Assembly (NCBI RefSeq): GCF_009741265.1
Contig: NZ_WOWL01000001.1
Location: 992,001 to 1,056,000, forward strand
DNA from: Pseudarthrobacter sp. GA104
GTDB taxonomy: Bacteria; Actinomycetota; Actinomycetes; Actinomycetales; Micrococcaceae
DNA length: 64,000 nt
Reading direction: 5' to 3'
Under the pieces are notes generated by a model, which made no database searches, was not told the DNA's origin, and was given only the letters and a program-made list of their open reading frames with translations. Position 1 is the first letter of the stretch. Every line of letters starts with the position of its first letter. Both the position numbers and the translations under genes were made by a program. Positions 37,869 through 46,720 of this stretch are shown piece by piece.

Positions 37869-40182
37869 CTGCTGCTTTGTGCAGCATGGACTGTCCGCAC
37901 AGGTTTTGCTGGGAACGCACGACGAGGACAGCTCCTTTGCGGAGCCTGTCACCGACGTGGTGGTCGCTGATACGCATTCGCGTGGCCTTCCTGAAGCCGC
38001 GGCCGAGGCGGTGGCGAAGGAAGCCTTTTCCAGTGCAGCAGCCTCGGGTGCCCCTCTGGTCTTCAAGAAGATTGACTCCCTCTGGCGCGGGAACGTCCGG
38101 GCGGAAGTGGCCGCGCTGACGAACCTTGGGTTCCATGCTGTGGTTGCGGGAGCTCTCCCCCAGCTTCAGCGTTCGGTGCGGAAGGGCCAACCGCTTGTTG
38201 CCGGCACTGCCTTGGCGGAAACGGACCTTTGGCAGGCCGAACTGCACGCCCCGCCGACGGCCATTCCTTCGCTGCTGCGCCCGGAGGATCCGGCCTCAGT
38301 TCGGACGCTGGGTCTGGCCAAGGTCCGGTCGGGCTCGCTTGCCGAGAAACTTGCCGGGCTGCTCCCTTCCGAACAGCCAGCGGTGGTGGTTGCGGACGGC
38401 GAAACGATCCAGGACCTGGGGCACGTGGTGGACGCCCTGCTGGAAATGGACTTCCAGGCCGGTCACGGCCGTATCGCGCTCGTAGGCACCGGCGGAGCGG
38501 CAGACGTCCTCGCGCAGCGCCTGGCTGCACAACTTGTGCGAAATGCGCACCTTGCGGCACAGGCTAACGCAACCACCGCGGAACCGCAGGGCCCGGCCAG
38601 GCCCGTACTCGCCGTCGTCGGTTCTGCCTTGGGAACCGCGCAGGCGCAACTGGCCAAGCTGAAGGGCCGCGGATTCACAGTCATCAGGCTTCACCCACAG
38701 TACGCCGGAGCCGTCGGGGCCTATGCTTCTCAACTGGCCCAGGTTTCAGCGGATTTGCGGGCAGGCCACCGCGTAGCAATCACACTTGCCGCTTCAAAAG
38801 TGGACCCGTCCGGGTCAGCCCGCATCGTGCAGGCCCTGTCCAAGTTCGCAGCCGAGGCTGCCAAGGCAACACCAACAGACCTGATCCTCACCGGCGGCGA
38901 GACGGCCCGGGAAGTCCTGGACGCCGTCGGTCTCCACCGGCTGGTACCGCTCGCGGCCGTGCAGCACGGCGCCGTGCTCAGCAGGGCGGACGACGGAACG
39001 CTGGTGGGCACCAAACCCGGCAGCTTCGGCGACCACCTGGCCCTCCTACAGATTTACGACGAAATCCGGGAGCGCCGCGGCCGGTCCGCGCAGGCTCCCG
39101 CCACCATCCTTCCCAGCAAGACTTCCGAACGACCTGGAGCAGACATGACAACCGCCGCAGTGAGCAGCACCGAGCAGAACGCCCTCCCCTACGTGGCCGT
39201 GACCATGGGCGACGGGGCCGGGGTGGGGCCGGAGGTGGTGGTTGCCGCCGTGCTGGATCCGCAGAGCAACGCCGAGTGCCGGCCCGTGGTGATCGGCGAC
39301 GCGCTGCGCCTGCGCCAGGCCGCGGACGTCCTGGGTATCCAGGCGGACATCCAGAGCATTGAGGACGTGGAGGACGCGGTGTTCACGCCGGGCCAAGTGA
39401 ACGTGATCGACTTGGCGCTGCTGCCGGAGGACCTGCCGTGGGGGCAGCTCTCCCCTGTGGCCGGGCACGCCGCGTACGAATACATCCGGGTGGCCAGCGA
39501 GCTGGCGATGGCCGGGAAGGTGCAGGCGATCTGCACGGCGCCGCTGAACAAGGAGGCGCTGCACGCCGGCGGGCACATCTTCCCCGGGCACACCGAACTG
39601 CTGGCTCACCTGACGGGCACGGAGGAGGTGTCCATGATGCTCTCCACGCCCAAGATCCGGGTGATCCACGTGACCACGCACATCGGGCTGATGGACGCCA
39701 TCCGCAAGATCAACCCGGACCTGGTGGAGCGCACCATCCGCCGCGGCCACGAGGCACTGGTCCGGGCGGGCATCCCGAACCCGAAGATCGGCGTGTGCGC
39801 CATCAACCCGCACGCCGGCGAGAACGGCCTGTTCGGGCAGGGCGAGGAAGCGGAGAAGATCGAGCCGGGTGTGAAGGCGGCGCAGGCGGACGGGATCAAC
39901 GCGGTGGGCCCGCTGCCCGCGGACACGCTGTTCTTCCTGGCCGGCCGCGGCGATTACGACCTGGTGGTGGCCATGTACCACGACCAGGGGCACGGGCCGG
40001 TGAAGGTGCTGGGCATCGAGGCCGGCGTGAACATCACCGTGGGCCTGCCGGTGATCCGCACGTCTGTGGACCACGGCACCGCGTTCGACATTGCCGGCAA
40101 GGCGATCGCGGATTCGCGGTCCATGGTGGAGGCGCTGCACCAGGCAGCGGCGATGGCCACCCGGCCTGCCGTGGCCGTGTAG
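37843..40182 (+). CDS. Truncated four-carbon acid sugar kinase (DUF1537) fused to PdxA-like dehydrogenase
   Basis: A single open frame of 779 codons. From about 37869 it encodes a DUF1537 kinase (FKKIDSLWRGNVRAE, TGGETAREVL, KPGSFGDHLALL) that lacks the first 20-25 residues, including the expected ADD-TGA loop. From ATG 39145 it reads as a complete PdxA2-type dehydrogenase: VTMGDGAGVGPE, and metal-binding histidines in FPGHTELLAHL, TTHIGLMDAI and YHDQGHGP. In the known D-threonate/erythronate route, kinase product goes to the PdxA2 enzyme. GGAG six bases before 39145 could start PdxA separately. The kinase half is likely dead because its 5' end is lost at the junction; TTG 37843 and GTG 37879 are possible starts. 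Confidence 0.78.
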   Translation: MRRGQPAAGCCFVQHGLSAQVLLGTHDEDSSFAEPVTDVVVADTHSRGLPEAAAEAVAKEAFSSAAASGAPLVFKKIDSLWRGNVRAEVAALTNLGFHAVVAGALPQLQRSVRKGQPLVAGTALAETDLWQAELHAPPTAIPSLLRPEDPASVRTLGLAKVRSGSLAEKLAGLLPSEQPAVVVADGETIQDLGHVVDALLEMDFQAGHGRIALVGTGGAADVLAQRLAAQLVRNAHLAAQANATTAEPQGPARPVLAVVGSALGTAQAQLAKLKGRGFTVIRLHPQYAGAVGAYASQLAQVSADLRAGHRVAITLAASKVDPSGSARIVQALSKFAAEAAKATPTDLILTGGETAREVLDAVGLHRLVPLAAVQHGAVLSRADDGTLVGTKPGSFGDHLALLQIYDEIRERRGRSAQAPATILPSKTSERPGADMTTAAVSSTEQNALPYVAVTMGDGAGVGPEVVVAAVLDPQSNAECRPVVIGDALRLRQAADVLGIQADIQSIEDVEDAVFTPGQVNVIDLALLPEDLPWGQLSPVAGHAAYEYIRVASELAMAGKVQAICTAPLNKEALHAGGHIFPGHTELLAHLTGTEEVSMMLSTPKIRVIHVTTHIGLMDAIRKINPDLVERTIRRGHEALVRAGIPNPKIGVCAINPHAGENGLFGQGEEAEKIEPGVKAAQADGINAVGPLPADTLFFLAGRGDYDLVVAMYHDQGHGPVKVLGIEAGVNITVGLPVIRTSVDHGTAFDIAGKAIADSRSMVEALHQAAAMATRPAVAV

Positions 40183-40252
40183 GCGGTGCTGCGGGGAGTT
40201 TCAGGCGGCCGGAACTAGCATGGGTACCACTGCCACGGGAAGGAGACCGGGA

Positions 40253-41041
40253 ATGCTGAGCGCAAACGCGCGGCGCGAGGAGATCTACCACCTTGCCGTG
40301 ACCACCGGCCTGGCGTCCGTGGAGGAACTGTCCGCCCGGTTCGAGGTGACGGCCTCCACCATCCGCCGGGACCTGGCGCTGCTGAACGGGCAGGGCCGGC
40401 TGGCCCGCACCTATGGCGGCGCCATGGCCCTGGGCGCGCACCCCGAGGCGTCGCTGCGGCAGCGCATCGGCGAGGCGTTCGAGCAGAAGCACGCGATCGC
40501 CCGCTGGGCGGCGGCTGTGATCCGGCCCGGGGAGAACATCCTGCTCGACGCCGGCTCCACCGTGGGTGCCCTGGCCCACGAGCTGCGCGGGTTCGAGAAG
40601 CTGACCGTGACCACTCCGGGCATCAACACCCTGCAGGAGCTGGCCGAGTCCGAGGGCATCGAGGTGGACTGCCTGGGCGGCCGGCTCCGCAGCGTTTCGC
40701 AAAGTTTTGTGGGGCCGCTGGCCGAGGCGTCGCTGGAGCGGATGAGCTTTGACCGGGTGTTCCTGGGCGCCGACGCCGTCACCGCCGAGGACGGCATCTG
40801 CGAAGCCGACCACGCCCAGACCCGGCTCAAGGAACTTATGGCCAGGCGCGGCCGGCAAGTCTACGTCCTGGCGGACTCGTCCAAGCTCGGGCTCCGGCCC
40901 TTCCACGCGTGGGCGCGGCTGGCTTTGCCCTGGACCCTGGTGACGGACGACGGCGCCGACCCCGCCCAGGTGCAGAAGTTCCGGGAGGCGGGGGTTGCGG
41001 TTGAGGTGGCTGAGGTCCGGGTCGACGGCCCAACTAAGTAG
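40253..41041 (+). CDS. DeoR-family regulator
   Basis: 262 residues. HTH at 5-58 (VEELSARFEVTASTIRRDLA) and a DeoR sugar-phosphate sensor domain with LDAGSTVGALAHEL and DRVFLGADAV. It lies 70 bp after the kinase-PdxA gene on the same strand, so it probably regulates that acid-sugar pathway in response to a phosphorylated intermediate. AAGGAG precedes the ATG. The last codons and the stop lie inside the palindrome at 41030-41093. Confidence 0.9.
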   Translation: MLSANARREEIYHLAVTTGLASVEELSARFEVTASTIRRDLALLNGQGRLARTYGGAMALGAHPEASLRQRIGEAFEQKHAIARWAAAVIRPGENILLDAGSTVGALAHELRGFEKLTVTTPGINTLQELAESEGIEVDCLGGRLRSVSQSFVGPLAEASLERMSFDRVFLGADAVTAEDGICEADHAQTRLKELMARRGRQVYVLADSSKLGLRPFHAWARLALPWTLVTDDGADPAQVQKFREAGVAVEVAEVRVDGPTK

Positions 41042-41093
41042 CGCTAAGTGTCGTTATCAGGGGTCATAACGACACTTAGCGCTACTTAGTTGG
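41030..41093. repeat. Palindromic repeat, copy 2 (related to 1207-1267)
   Basis: Perfect 28-bp inverted repeat (41030-41057 with 41066-41093) around an 8-nt loop. The left arm supplies the final codons and TAG of the DeoR gene. It lies between that gene and the convergent IclR gene and may double as a bidirectional terminator. Base changes relative to copy 1 are compensated in the other arm. Confidence 0.85.
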
Positions 41094-41103
41094 ATGGGGC
41101 GGA

Positions 41104-41901
41104 TTACAGCGGGGTGGCCTGGCTGCTGTCATACCCCAGCGCACGGCTGGCTTCCATTCCCGCCCGGGCGACCACCGGCCCCAGCCGCTCGACGTCGGCA
41201 GGCCCGATCCGCTGGGTCGGGAATCCCAGGCCGATGGCGCACGCGAGCCGTCCGGCGTGGTCGAAGACGGGCGCGCTGATGGAACCCACGTCCTCGTTCC
41301 GTTCCCCGAACGCCGCATAGAACCCCTGCTCCTTCGCCACCGCCGCCTGCTGCCGCAGGAGCTCCAGGGAGGCCGGCGTGTCGGGGGTAAAGCGGTCCAG
41401 GCCGTGCTCGTCCAGGGCGCCCCAGGCCTCGGGGTCGAACGCCAGGAAGATCTTCCCCGGGGCTCCGGCATGCAGCGGCATCACCATGCCCACCATGAAC
41501 GGGCGCATCACCACGTGCCGGGTCTCGGCCACGGCAACGATGGTCCGGAACGCGCCGTCGCGGACGTACAGGCACGCCGTTTCGCCGGTCTCATCGCGCA
41601 GCTGCTGCAGGACCGGCTTCACCAGCCGGACCACGTCCAGCCCGAACGTCCCGGGGGTAGCCCAGCGGACCAGCCCGATGCCGATCCGGTAACGGTCGCC
41701 GTCGCGGTCCAGGAAGCCCTCCCGCAGCATGTTCTGCACCAGGCGCTGGCAGGTGCTGGACGGCAATCCGGTCTTCCGGATGATCTGCTGCAGCGTGGGC
41801 TCCGGCTCCTGCACCGAAAAACAATCCAGGATCTCCGCCACCTTGTGCAGGACCAGCAGGGGTGAGGCCCCGGCACCCGCTTCCGTTGCCACTGTCTTCA
41901 A
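41104..41901 (-). CDS. IclR-family regulator
   Basis: 265 residues: N-terminal winged helix (about 12-75, TLQQIIRKTGLPSSTCQRL) and the IclR effector domain (GETACLYVRDGAFRTIVA, MPLHAGAPGKIFLAF). TTG 41901 is taken as start because GAAGGGAAA lies just upstream; GTG 41889 is also possible and the frame is open to 42000. It is divergent from the racemase-family/MatC operon. Two palindromes in between look like its operators. Confidence 0.9.
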   Translation of the reverse strand: MKTVATEAGAGASPLLVLHKVAEILDCFSVQEPEPTLQQIIRKTGLPSSTCQRLVQNMLREGFLDRDGDRYRIGIGLVRWATPGTFGLDVVRLVKPVLQQLRDETGETACLYVRDGAFRTIVAVAETRHVVMRPFMVGMVMPLHAGAPGKIFLAFDPEAWGALDEHGLDRFTPDTPASLELLRQQAAVAKEQGFYAAFGERNEDVGSISAPVFDHAGRLACAIGLGFPTQRIGPADVERLGPVVARAGMEASRALGYDSSQATPL

Positions 41902-41975
41902 ATTTCCCTTCAGTACTTTTCCTCGAACAGCCTCCAGCTTAGTGAGCAGGAAGCAGGACCTGGGATGTGACCCGT

Positions 41976-42030
41976 TTGACATTAGACGCGAGCAACCCAC
42001 ATCATGGGATCAGAACCCACTCTATGGGTT
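41976..42030 (+). promoter_or_regulatory. Promoter with two IclR-type operator palindromes
   Basis: CCCA-N5-TGGG occurs at 41996-42008 and again, extended to AACCCA-N5-TGGGTT, at 42014-42030. The centres are 20 bp apart, two helical turns. TTGACA at 41976-41981 with a CATCAT 18 bp on (42000-42005) forms a plausible promoter for the enzyme gene at 42068. The first palindrome covers the -10, so a repressor bound here would block transcription. Confidence 0.72.
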
Positions 42031-42067
42031 GCACGCAAAATCCCCATCACAACGACGTGGAGAAGCC

Positions 42068-42886
42068 ATGAGCACCCCCGACATCACCTGCGAAACCGCT
42101 CCCGAGCCCAAGCGCCCCGGGACCAGCCGGGTGGGACTGATCGTCCCCAGCTCCAACACCACCATGGAGACCGAACTGCCTGAACTGTTCCGGCGCCAGG
42201 CCGAAGCGACCGGCCACAAGTACACGTTCCACTCGGCCCGCGCCGGCATGAAGAAGGTCACCCGGGAAGAGCTGCTGGCCATGGTGGGCAAGGCAGCCGG
42301 CTGCGCCGAAGCAGTATCCGACGCGGACGTGGACGTCATCGCCTACGCCTGCCTCGTTGCCGTCATGGCCCAGGGCCCCGAAGCCCACGAGGGCTCGGAG
42401 AAAGTCATCGCAGAGGCCGCCGCCGGCAACGGGCACCCAGCCCCGGTCACCAGCAGCGCCGGCGCCCTGGTGCGCACCCTGCAGGAAATCGGAGCCGGCA
42501 AGGTGGCCATGATCACCCCCTACATGAAGCCGCTCACCAAGATCGTGGTGGACTACATCGAAGGCTCCGGCATCACGGTGCTGGACGCCATCAGCCTCGA
42601 GGTGGCGGACAACCTTGAGGTCGGCTGCCTTGACCCGCAGAACCTGCCCGCGCTTGCCCGCAGCCTGCAGCGCGAAGGCGCGGACGCCGTCGTACTGTCC
42701 GCCTGTGTCCAGATGCCGTCGCTGGCTGCGGTCCAGGCCGTGGAGGACGAGCTCGGACTGCCGGTCATCACGGCGGCCACGGCCACCACGTACGAGATCC
42801 TCAAGGCTCTCGGCCACCGGCCCGCCATCACCGGAGCCGGCAGCCTGCTGTCCGGCGCCGGCGTCCTCACCCCGGCGAACTCCTAG
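42068..42886 (+). CDS. Asp/Glu racemase-family enzyme, maleate isomerase-like
   Basis: 272 residues. VGLIVPSSNTTMETELP opens the first half, and two cysteines are placed as in the Asp/Glu racemase superfamily: VIAYACLVAVMAQG and VVLSACVQMPSL. This is the pattern of maleate cis-trans isomerase and arylmalonate decarboxylase. With the MatC-type dicarboxylate carrier 12 bp downstream, a role in using maleate or a related diacid is likely. GGAG is five bases from the ATG. Hydantoin racemase is less likely given the SSNTTME opening. Confidence 0.82.
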   Translation: MSTPDITCETAPEPKRPGTSRVGLIVPSSNTTMETELPELFRRQAEATGHKYTFHSARAGMKKVTREELLAMVGKAAGCAEAVSDADVDVIAYACLVAVMAQGPEAHEGSEKVIAEAAAGNGHPAPVTSSAGALVRTLQEIGAGKVAMITPYMKPLTKIVVDYIEGSGITVLDAISLEVADNLEVGCLDPQNLPALARSLQREGADAVVLSACVQMPSLAAVQAVEDELGLPVITAATATTYEILKALGHRPAITGAGSLLSGAGVLTPANS

Positions 42887-42898
42887 GCGGCCGGCACC

Positions 42899-44284
42899 AT
42901 GTCTCTTTCAATCATCGCGTTCCTGGTCCTGGTGGCGGCCTTCGCCATCGGTTCCTTCACCAAGATCAATGCCGGCCTGCTGGCCACCGTTGCCGCGTTC
43001 GGCGTCGGCACCCTCCTTGCAGGCATGTCCATCAAGGACGTCATCGGCCAGTTCCCCGCCGGGCTCTTCTTCATCCTGGTAGGCGCCACCCTGCTCTTCG
43101 CCATTGTTCGGATCAACGGCACCATCGACCTGCTGGCCTACTGGGCTGAACGGCTCGCCGGCGACCGGAAGATCCTGGTCCCCATCCTGATGTTCCTGCT
43201 GACGGCCGCCCTGGCTTCAGCCGGCGCGTTCACCCCTGCCGCCATCGCCATCGTGGCCCCGGTGGGCCTGGCGCTGGGCATGCGGTTCGGCATCAGCACC
43301 CTGGCCATGGGACTGGTCATTGTCCAGGGCGCCAATGCCGGCGCCTTCTCCCCGGTCAACCCCTTCGGCGTGCTGGCCAACAAGATGCTGGACGGCGCCG
43401 GAGCCTCAGACGGTTCCTTCAAGCTCTACGCCTACTGCTTCGTCTTCAATGCCATCCTGGCCGCCATCGCCTACGTCCTGGTCCAGGCCATCATGAAGCG
43501 CCGCATGGCCAAGGCGGAGACGCGCCTCCAGGCCGGTGAGGCGGGGGATGCAAAGCACGACGGCGGCGCTGCCGCTCCCGCTGTCAGCAGCGCTTCGGCT
43601 CCATCCGGGTCCGGGACGGCTGTGCTCACCGCCCCGGCGCAGACCGTGGTGGCCGCCGGAACCAAGACCCGCCCCGAGAAGGTAGCCGCAACCCCCATGC
43701 GCATCCTCACCCTGGCGGGCATCGCCTCGCTGCTGGTGCTCACCACTGTCCTGGGCATCGACGTCGGCGTCGCTTCGCTGGTCATAGCCGCAGTGCTGAT
43801 CGTCCTGGACTCGAACGTGCAGAAGCCGGCAGTGGAGAGCATGCCGTGGTCCGCGATCATCCTGGTGACCGGCATCGTCACCTACGTTGGCATGCTCGAA
43901 AAGATGGGGGCGCTGAAGGAACTGCAGGAAGGCATCGCCGGCCTGGGCAACAGCTCCCTTGCCGCCCTGATCACCAGCTATGTGGTGGCCATCGTCTCGG
44001 CCTTCGCCTCCACCACCGGCACCCTCGGCGTCATCAGCCCGGTGGTCGCACCCATCGCCATGGATCCGTTACTCACGCCCATCGGGGTAGTGACGGCCAT
44101 CGCCATCAGCTCCTCCGTGGTCGACGTGAGCCCGATGTCCACCAGCGGCGCCCTGCTGATGGCGAGCGCCCAGCCCAAGGACGAGCGGATGTTCTTCCGG
44201 GCGCTGCTGCTCTGGGCCATCGCAATGATCGGCGTGGTGCCGCTCCTCGTGTGGTTCGTGTTCGTCCAGTTGGGCCTCGGCTGA
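42899..44284 (+). CDS. MatC-type dicarboxylate/malonate carrier
   Basis: 461-residue integral membrane protein with 11-12 helices. The first 150 residues match the MatC N-terminal domain (KINAGLLATVAAFGVGTLLAG, FPAGLFFILVGATLLFAIV, TPAAIAIVAPVG), and QGANAGAFSPVNPFGVL is a transport-site motif. A hydrophilic Ala/Gly-rich loop (about 205-265) separates the two halves. It presumably imports the substrate of the preceding enzyme. Probably co-transcribed from the promoter at 41976. Confidence 0.85.
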   Translation: MSLSIIAFLVLVAAFAIGSFTKINAGLLATVAAFGVGTLLAGMSIKDVIGQFPAGLFFILVGATLLFAIVRINGTIDLLAYWAERLAGDRKILVPILMFLLTAALASAGAFTPAAIAIVAPVGLALGMRFGISTLAMGLVIVQGANAGAFSPVNPFGVLANKMLDGAGASDGSFKLYAYCFVFNAILAAIAYVLVQAIMKRRMAKAETRLQAGEAGDAKHDGGAAAPAVSSASAPSGSGTAVLTAPAQTVVAAGTKTRPEKVAATPMRILTLAGIASLLVLTTVLGIDVGVASLVIAAVLIVLDSNVQKPAVESMPWSAIILVTGIVTYVGMLEKMGALKELQEGIAGLGNSSLAALITSYVVAIVSAFASTTGTLGVISPVVAPIAMDPLLTPIGVVTAIAISSSVVDVSPMSTSGALLMASAQPKDERMFFRALLLWAIAMIGVVPLLVWFVFVQLGLG

Positions 44285-44298
44285 TCACCGTCCATCTG

Positions 44299-44341
44299 AA
44301 AGGGAAGGGATGCCCTGCGTGGCAGGGCATCCCTTCCCTTT
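44299..44341 (+). terminator. Strong rho-independent terminator
   Basis: 20-bp perfect stem (44299-44318 with 44322-44341), 3-nt loop, followed by TTTCTTT-like bases, 15 bp after the MatC stop. Confidence 0.92.
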
Positions 44342-44380
44342 CTTTACGCGGCTCTTGACGCGGCCTGGCTTCCGCCGGTC

Positions 44381-45001
44381 TCAGGCCTTCGGGCGGAACG
44401 GCCCCGGCCAGTCCTTGAGCCGGATCCGTTTGAGTTCCTGGACGGTACTCTGCGTGCCCCACTCGTCCAGCCCCAGCCGGGACAGCGGCTCCAGCAGGTC
44501 AATCCGAGGGTGGCTTCCCTCCAGCACCTCGTCACTCACCGCTGCGTGCGTCACTTCGCCGAAAACCAGCGTGGAGTCCCCCATCGGCAGCACGGAATGG
44601 AGGCGGCATTCGAGCACCGCCAGCGATTCCTTGACCCGCGGCGCAGCCACGGTGAGGCTCGGCTCCCGGGTGAGGCCGGCGGCGTCAAACTCACTGACAT
44701 CGGGCGGAAAATTGGTGCCGGTGGCGTTGACCTCCTCCAGCAGCGCTGCCGGGGCGAGGTTCACCACGAATTCTTTGGACTCGGTGATGTTGCGGAGCGA
44801 ATCCTTCTCCCCCACCGAGGTGAACTGCACGATGGGCGGATTCGTGGAGGCCACGGTGAAGAACGAGTGCGGGGCCAGGTTGTCAACGCTTTCCGGCGAG
44901 ACGCTCGATACCCAGGCGATGGGCCGGGGCACCACCACCGCGGTGAGCAGCCGGTAGAAATCACCGGCGGACATGGTTGCGGGATCGAAATCAGTGCGCA
45001 T
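44381..45001 (-). CDS. Flavin reductase-like FMN-binding protein
   Basis: 206 residues of the flavin reductase/split-barrel family. RPIAWVSSVSPESVDNLAPHSFF is the FMN-binding signature; FVVNLAP and HSVLPMGDSTLVFGEV follow. It may supply reduced flavin or be an oxidoreductase of its own. Divergent from the dehalogenase-like gene with a 44-bp gap. Confidence 0.88.
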   Translation of the reverse strand: MRTDFDPATMSAGDFYRLLTAVVVPRPIAWVSSVSPESVDNLAPHSFFTVASTNPPIVQFTSVGEKDSLRNITESKEFVVNLAPAALLEEVNATGTNFPPDVSEFDAAGLTREPSLTVAAPRVKESLAVLECRLHSVLPMGDSTLVFGEVTHAAVSDEVLEGSHPRIDLLEPLSRLGLDEWGTQSTVQELKRIRLKDWPGPFRPKA

Positions 45002-45045
45002 ACTGCCAGACTAGCGGTCAGGGAAGCTTGGGAAGGAGAGAGGAT

Positions 45046-45792
45046 ATGACGTTCCAGCCATACCGTTCACCGTCAACCGGGTGCGGGGTGCGCGCCGTCC
45101 TCTTCGACACCTTCGGCACGGTGGTGGACTGGCGCACCGGCGTCGCCCGGCAAGCGGCCGCCTTCGCCGCAACAGTTGGACAGGATCTCGACGCCGAGGC
45201 GTTCGCCGATGACTGGCGCGCACTCTACCAGCCGGCAATGGAGGCGATCCGCACCGGATCCCGCGAATTCGCCACCCTGGACACACTCCACCGCGAAAAC
45301 CTGGACCAGGTGCTCCGCCACCACGGCTTCGATCCGGACCGGCTGGACGCAGGAACCCTGGAGGAGTTGAACACGTCCTGGCACCGTCTGCCCCCATGGC
45401 CGGACAGCGTGGAAGGCCTGGCCGCCGTGCGCCGCAGCTACATAGTGGGTCCCCTCTCCAATGGCAACACCTCGCTGTTACTGGACATGGCCAGAAACGC
45501 CGGCCTTCCATGGGACGTGATCATCGGCTCGGACATGACGCGCACCTACAAGCCGCTGCCCGCGGCCTACCTTCGGACTGCGGAGTTCCTGGACCTCAGA
45601 CCGGGTGCCGTGATGCTCGTGGCCGCCCACAACAACGACCTGCGTGCTGCCCGGGAGGCCGGTCTGGCGACTGCGTTCATCGCCCGCCCCACCGAACACG
45701 GCCCCGGCCAGGCTGCGGATCTGACGCCGGAGAGCGACTGGGACCTCTCGGCGTCGAGCATTCCGGAGCTGGCGGACCGGCTCGGAGCCTGA
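45046..45792 (+). CDS. Haloacid dehalogenase type II (HAD superfamily)
   Basis: 248 residues with the type II haloacid dehalogenase set: nucleophile Asp in VLFDTFGTVVDWR, SNGN with Ser/Asn, Lys in TYKPLPAAY and the AAHNNDLRAAREAGL block. Such enzymes hydrolyse L-2-haloacids to D-hydroxyacids in the cytoplasm. AAGGAGAGAGGAT precedes the ATG at 45046. A general HAD phosphatase is less likely because of the AAHNxD motif. Confidence 0.9.
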   Translation: MTFQPYRSPSTGCGVRAVLFDTFGTVVDWRTGVARQAAAFAATVGQDLDAEAFADDWRALYQPAMEAIRTGSREFATLDTLHRENLDQVLRHHGFDPDRLDAGTLEELNTSWHRLPPWPDSVEGLAAVRRSYIVGPLSNGNTSLLLDMARNAGLPWDVIIGSDMTRTYKPLPAAYLRTAEFLDLRPGAVMLVAAHNNDLRAAREAGLATAFIARPTEHGPGQAADLTPESDWDLSASSIPELADRLGA

Positions 45793-45838
45793 ACCGGCTC
45801 AAACTGCTGAAGGGTTGCCGGCCTAGCTCCGGGCCGGA

Positions 45839-46216
45839 TCAGGCATCAAGCCGCTTGCGCAGGAGGCAGAACTCGTTGCCCTCAGGGTCGGCCAGGACGT
45901 GCCATGGCTCGTCGCCTGCCTGCCCGACGTCGGCCGGGCGGGCCCCGAGGGCAAGCAGGCGTTCCAGCTCGGCGTCCTGGTCCCGGTCGACGGGGTTGAC
46001 GTCGATGTGCAGGGGGAGGCGACCGGTCCGCGGATTGCTGCTCGGGCTCAGGATGATGGTGGGCTGCAGGCCGCCGAACCCGGCGTCCGGCGGGCCGATC
46101 TCGATGGCACCGTCCTCCCGGCCGAGCTCGACATAGCCGAGGACATCGTTCCAGAACCCTGCCAGGAGTTCCGGATTGGCGCAGTTGAGGACCAGTTCGC
46201 TGATACGGGAGACCAT
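45839..46216 (-). CDS. VOC-family (glyoxalase-like) protein
   Basis: 125 residues: ISELVLNCANPELLAGFW is the first beta-alpha module, and WHVLADPEGNEFCLL closes the second, the usual glyoxalase/bleomycin-resistance fold. One fold unit pair, probably a dimer. The ATG at 46216 begins the conserved domain; an earlier in-frame ATG at 46258 adds residues without similarity. Substrate is unknown. Confidence 0.82.
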   Translation of the reverse strand: MVSRISELVLNCANPELLAGFWNDVLGYVELGREDGAIEIGPPDAGFGGLQPTIILSPSSNPRTGRLPLHIDVNPVDRDQDAELERLLALGARPADVGQAGDEPWHVLADPEGNEFCLLRKRLDA

Positions 46217-46343
46217 GACGCCCAGTGTACGGAGGTCCTGGGCGCTGCGGGTGTTCACCCTCCAACTCGTGGAGGCCGGCGTCCTCTCTTAGGCAGGTGG
46301 TTTGGCCCTCCCCTTAACGGCGGCCACGTCCGTAAAATGGACC

Positions 46344-46709
46344 ATGGTGGTAATTTTCTCCGCGATCGGGCTGCTGTTGTGGATTGCCGTCCTGTTCGCC
46401 GCGATGGTCCTGTGCGGCATCGTCTGGACGGGCTGCAAGCTGATTCTCTGGGCGATGGACCTGAAGCCCCTGCTCGCCGGGCCCGGAACCCGGCCAAAAG
46501 CGTTGGCCAGGCCAGCCGTGGGCAGCACACGGATGGTGGCGCGCGCCCCCTCCCCGCCGAAGGTCGCCCGCGTCCAGGACCGGCCGTCGGCACAAGCATT
46601 GCCCGCGTCCGGGATCTGGCCGAAATGGAGCCCGTCGCACAGGCTCTACAAGGCCCGCGAGCTGTCCCTCTGGCAGGAGCAGTTCGACGCCCTGGACTCC
46701 CGCGGCTAG
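46344..46709 (+). CDS. Small membrane protein (121 aa)
   Basis: Two adjacent hydrophobic segments (VVIFSAIGLLLWIAVLFAAM and the next 20 residues) followed by a Pro/Ala/Arg-rich cytoplasmic tail ending LWQEQFDALDSRG. No SD is clear at ATG 46344, so the start may differ. No family recognised. The tail pattern KARELSLWQEQFDAL is seen, from memory, in other Arthrobacter small membrane proteins. Confidence 0.6.
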   Translation: MVVIFSAIGLLLWIAVLFAAMVLCGIVWTGCKLILWAMDLKPLLAGPGTRPKALARPAVGSTRMVARAPSPPKVARVQDRPSAQALPASGIWPKWSPSHRLYKARELSLWQEQFDALDSRG

Positions 46710-46720
46710 GGGTCCGGTTT

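Noticed and set aside
37802..37900. Plus-strand text DDDCAADNLLLA that resembles an ADD-TGA kinase start
   Set aside because: It is the complement of the permease C-terminus (IIIL gives DDD) and is in another frame from the kinase; the likeness is chance.
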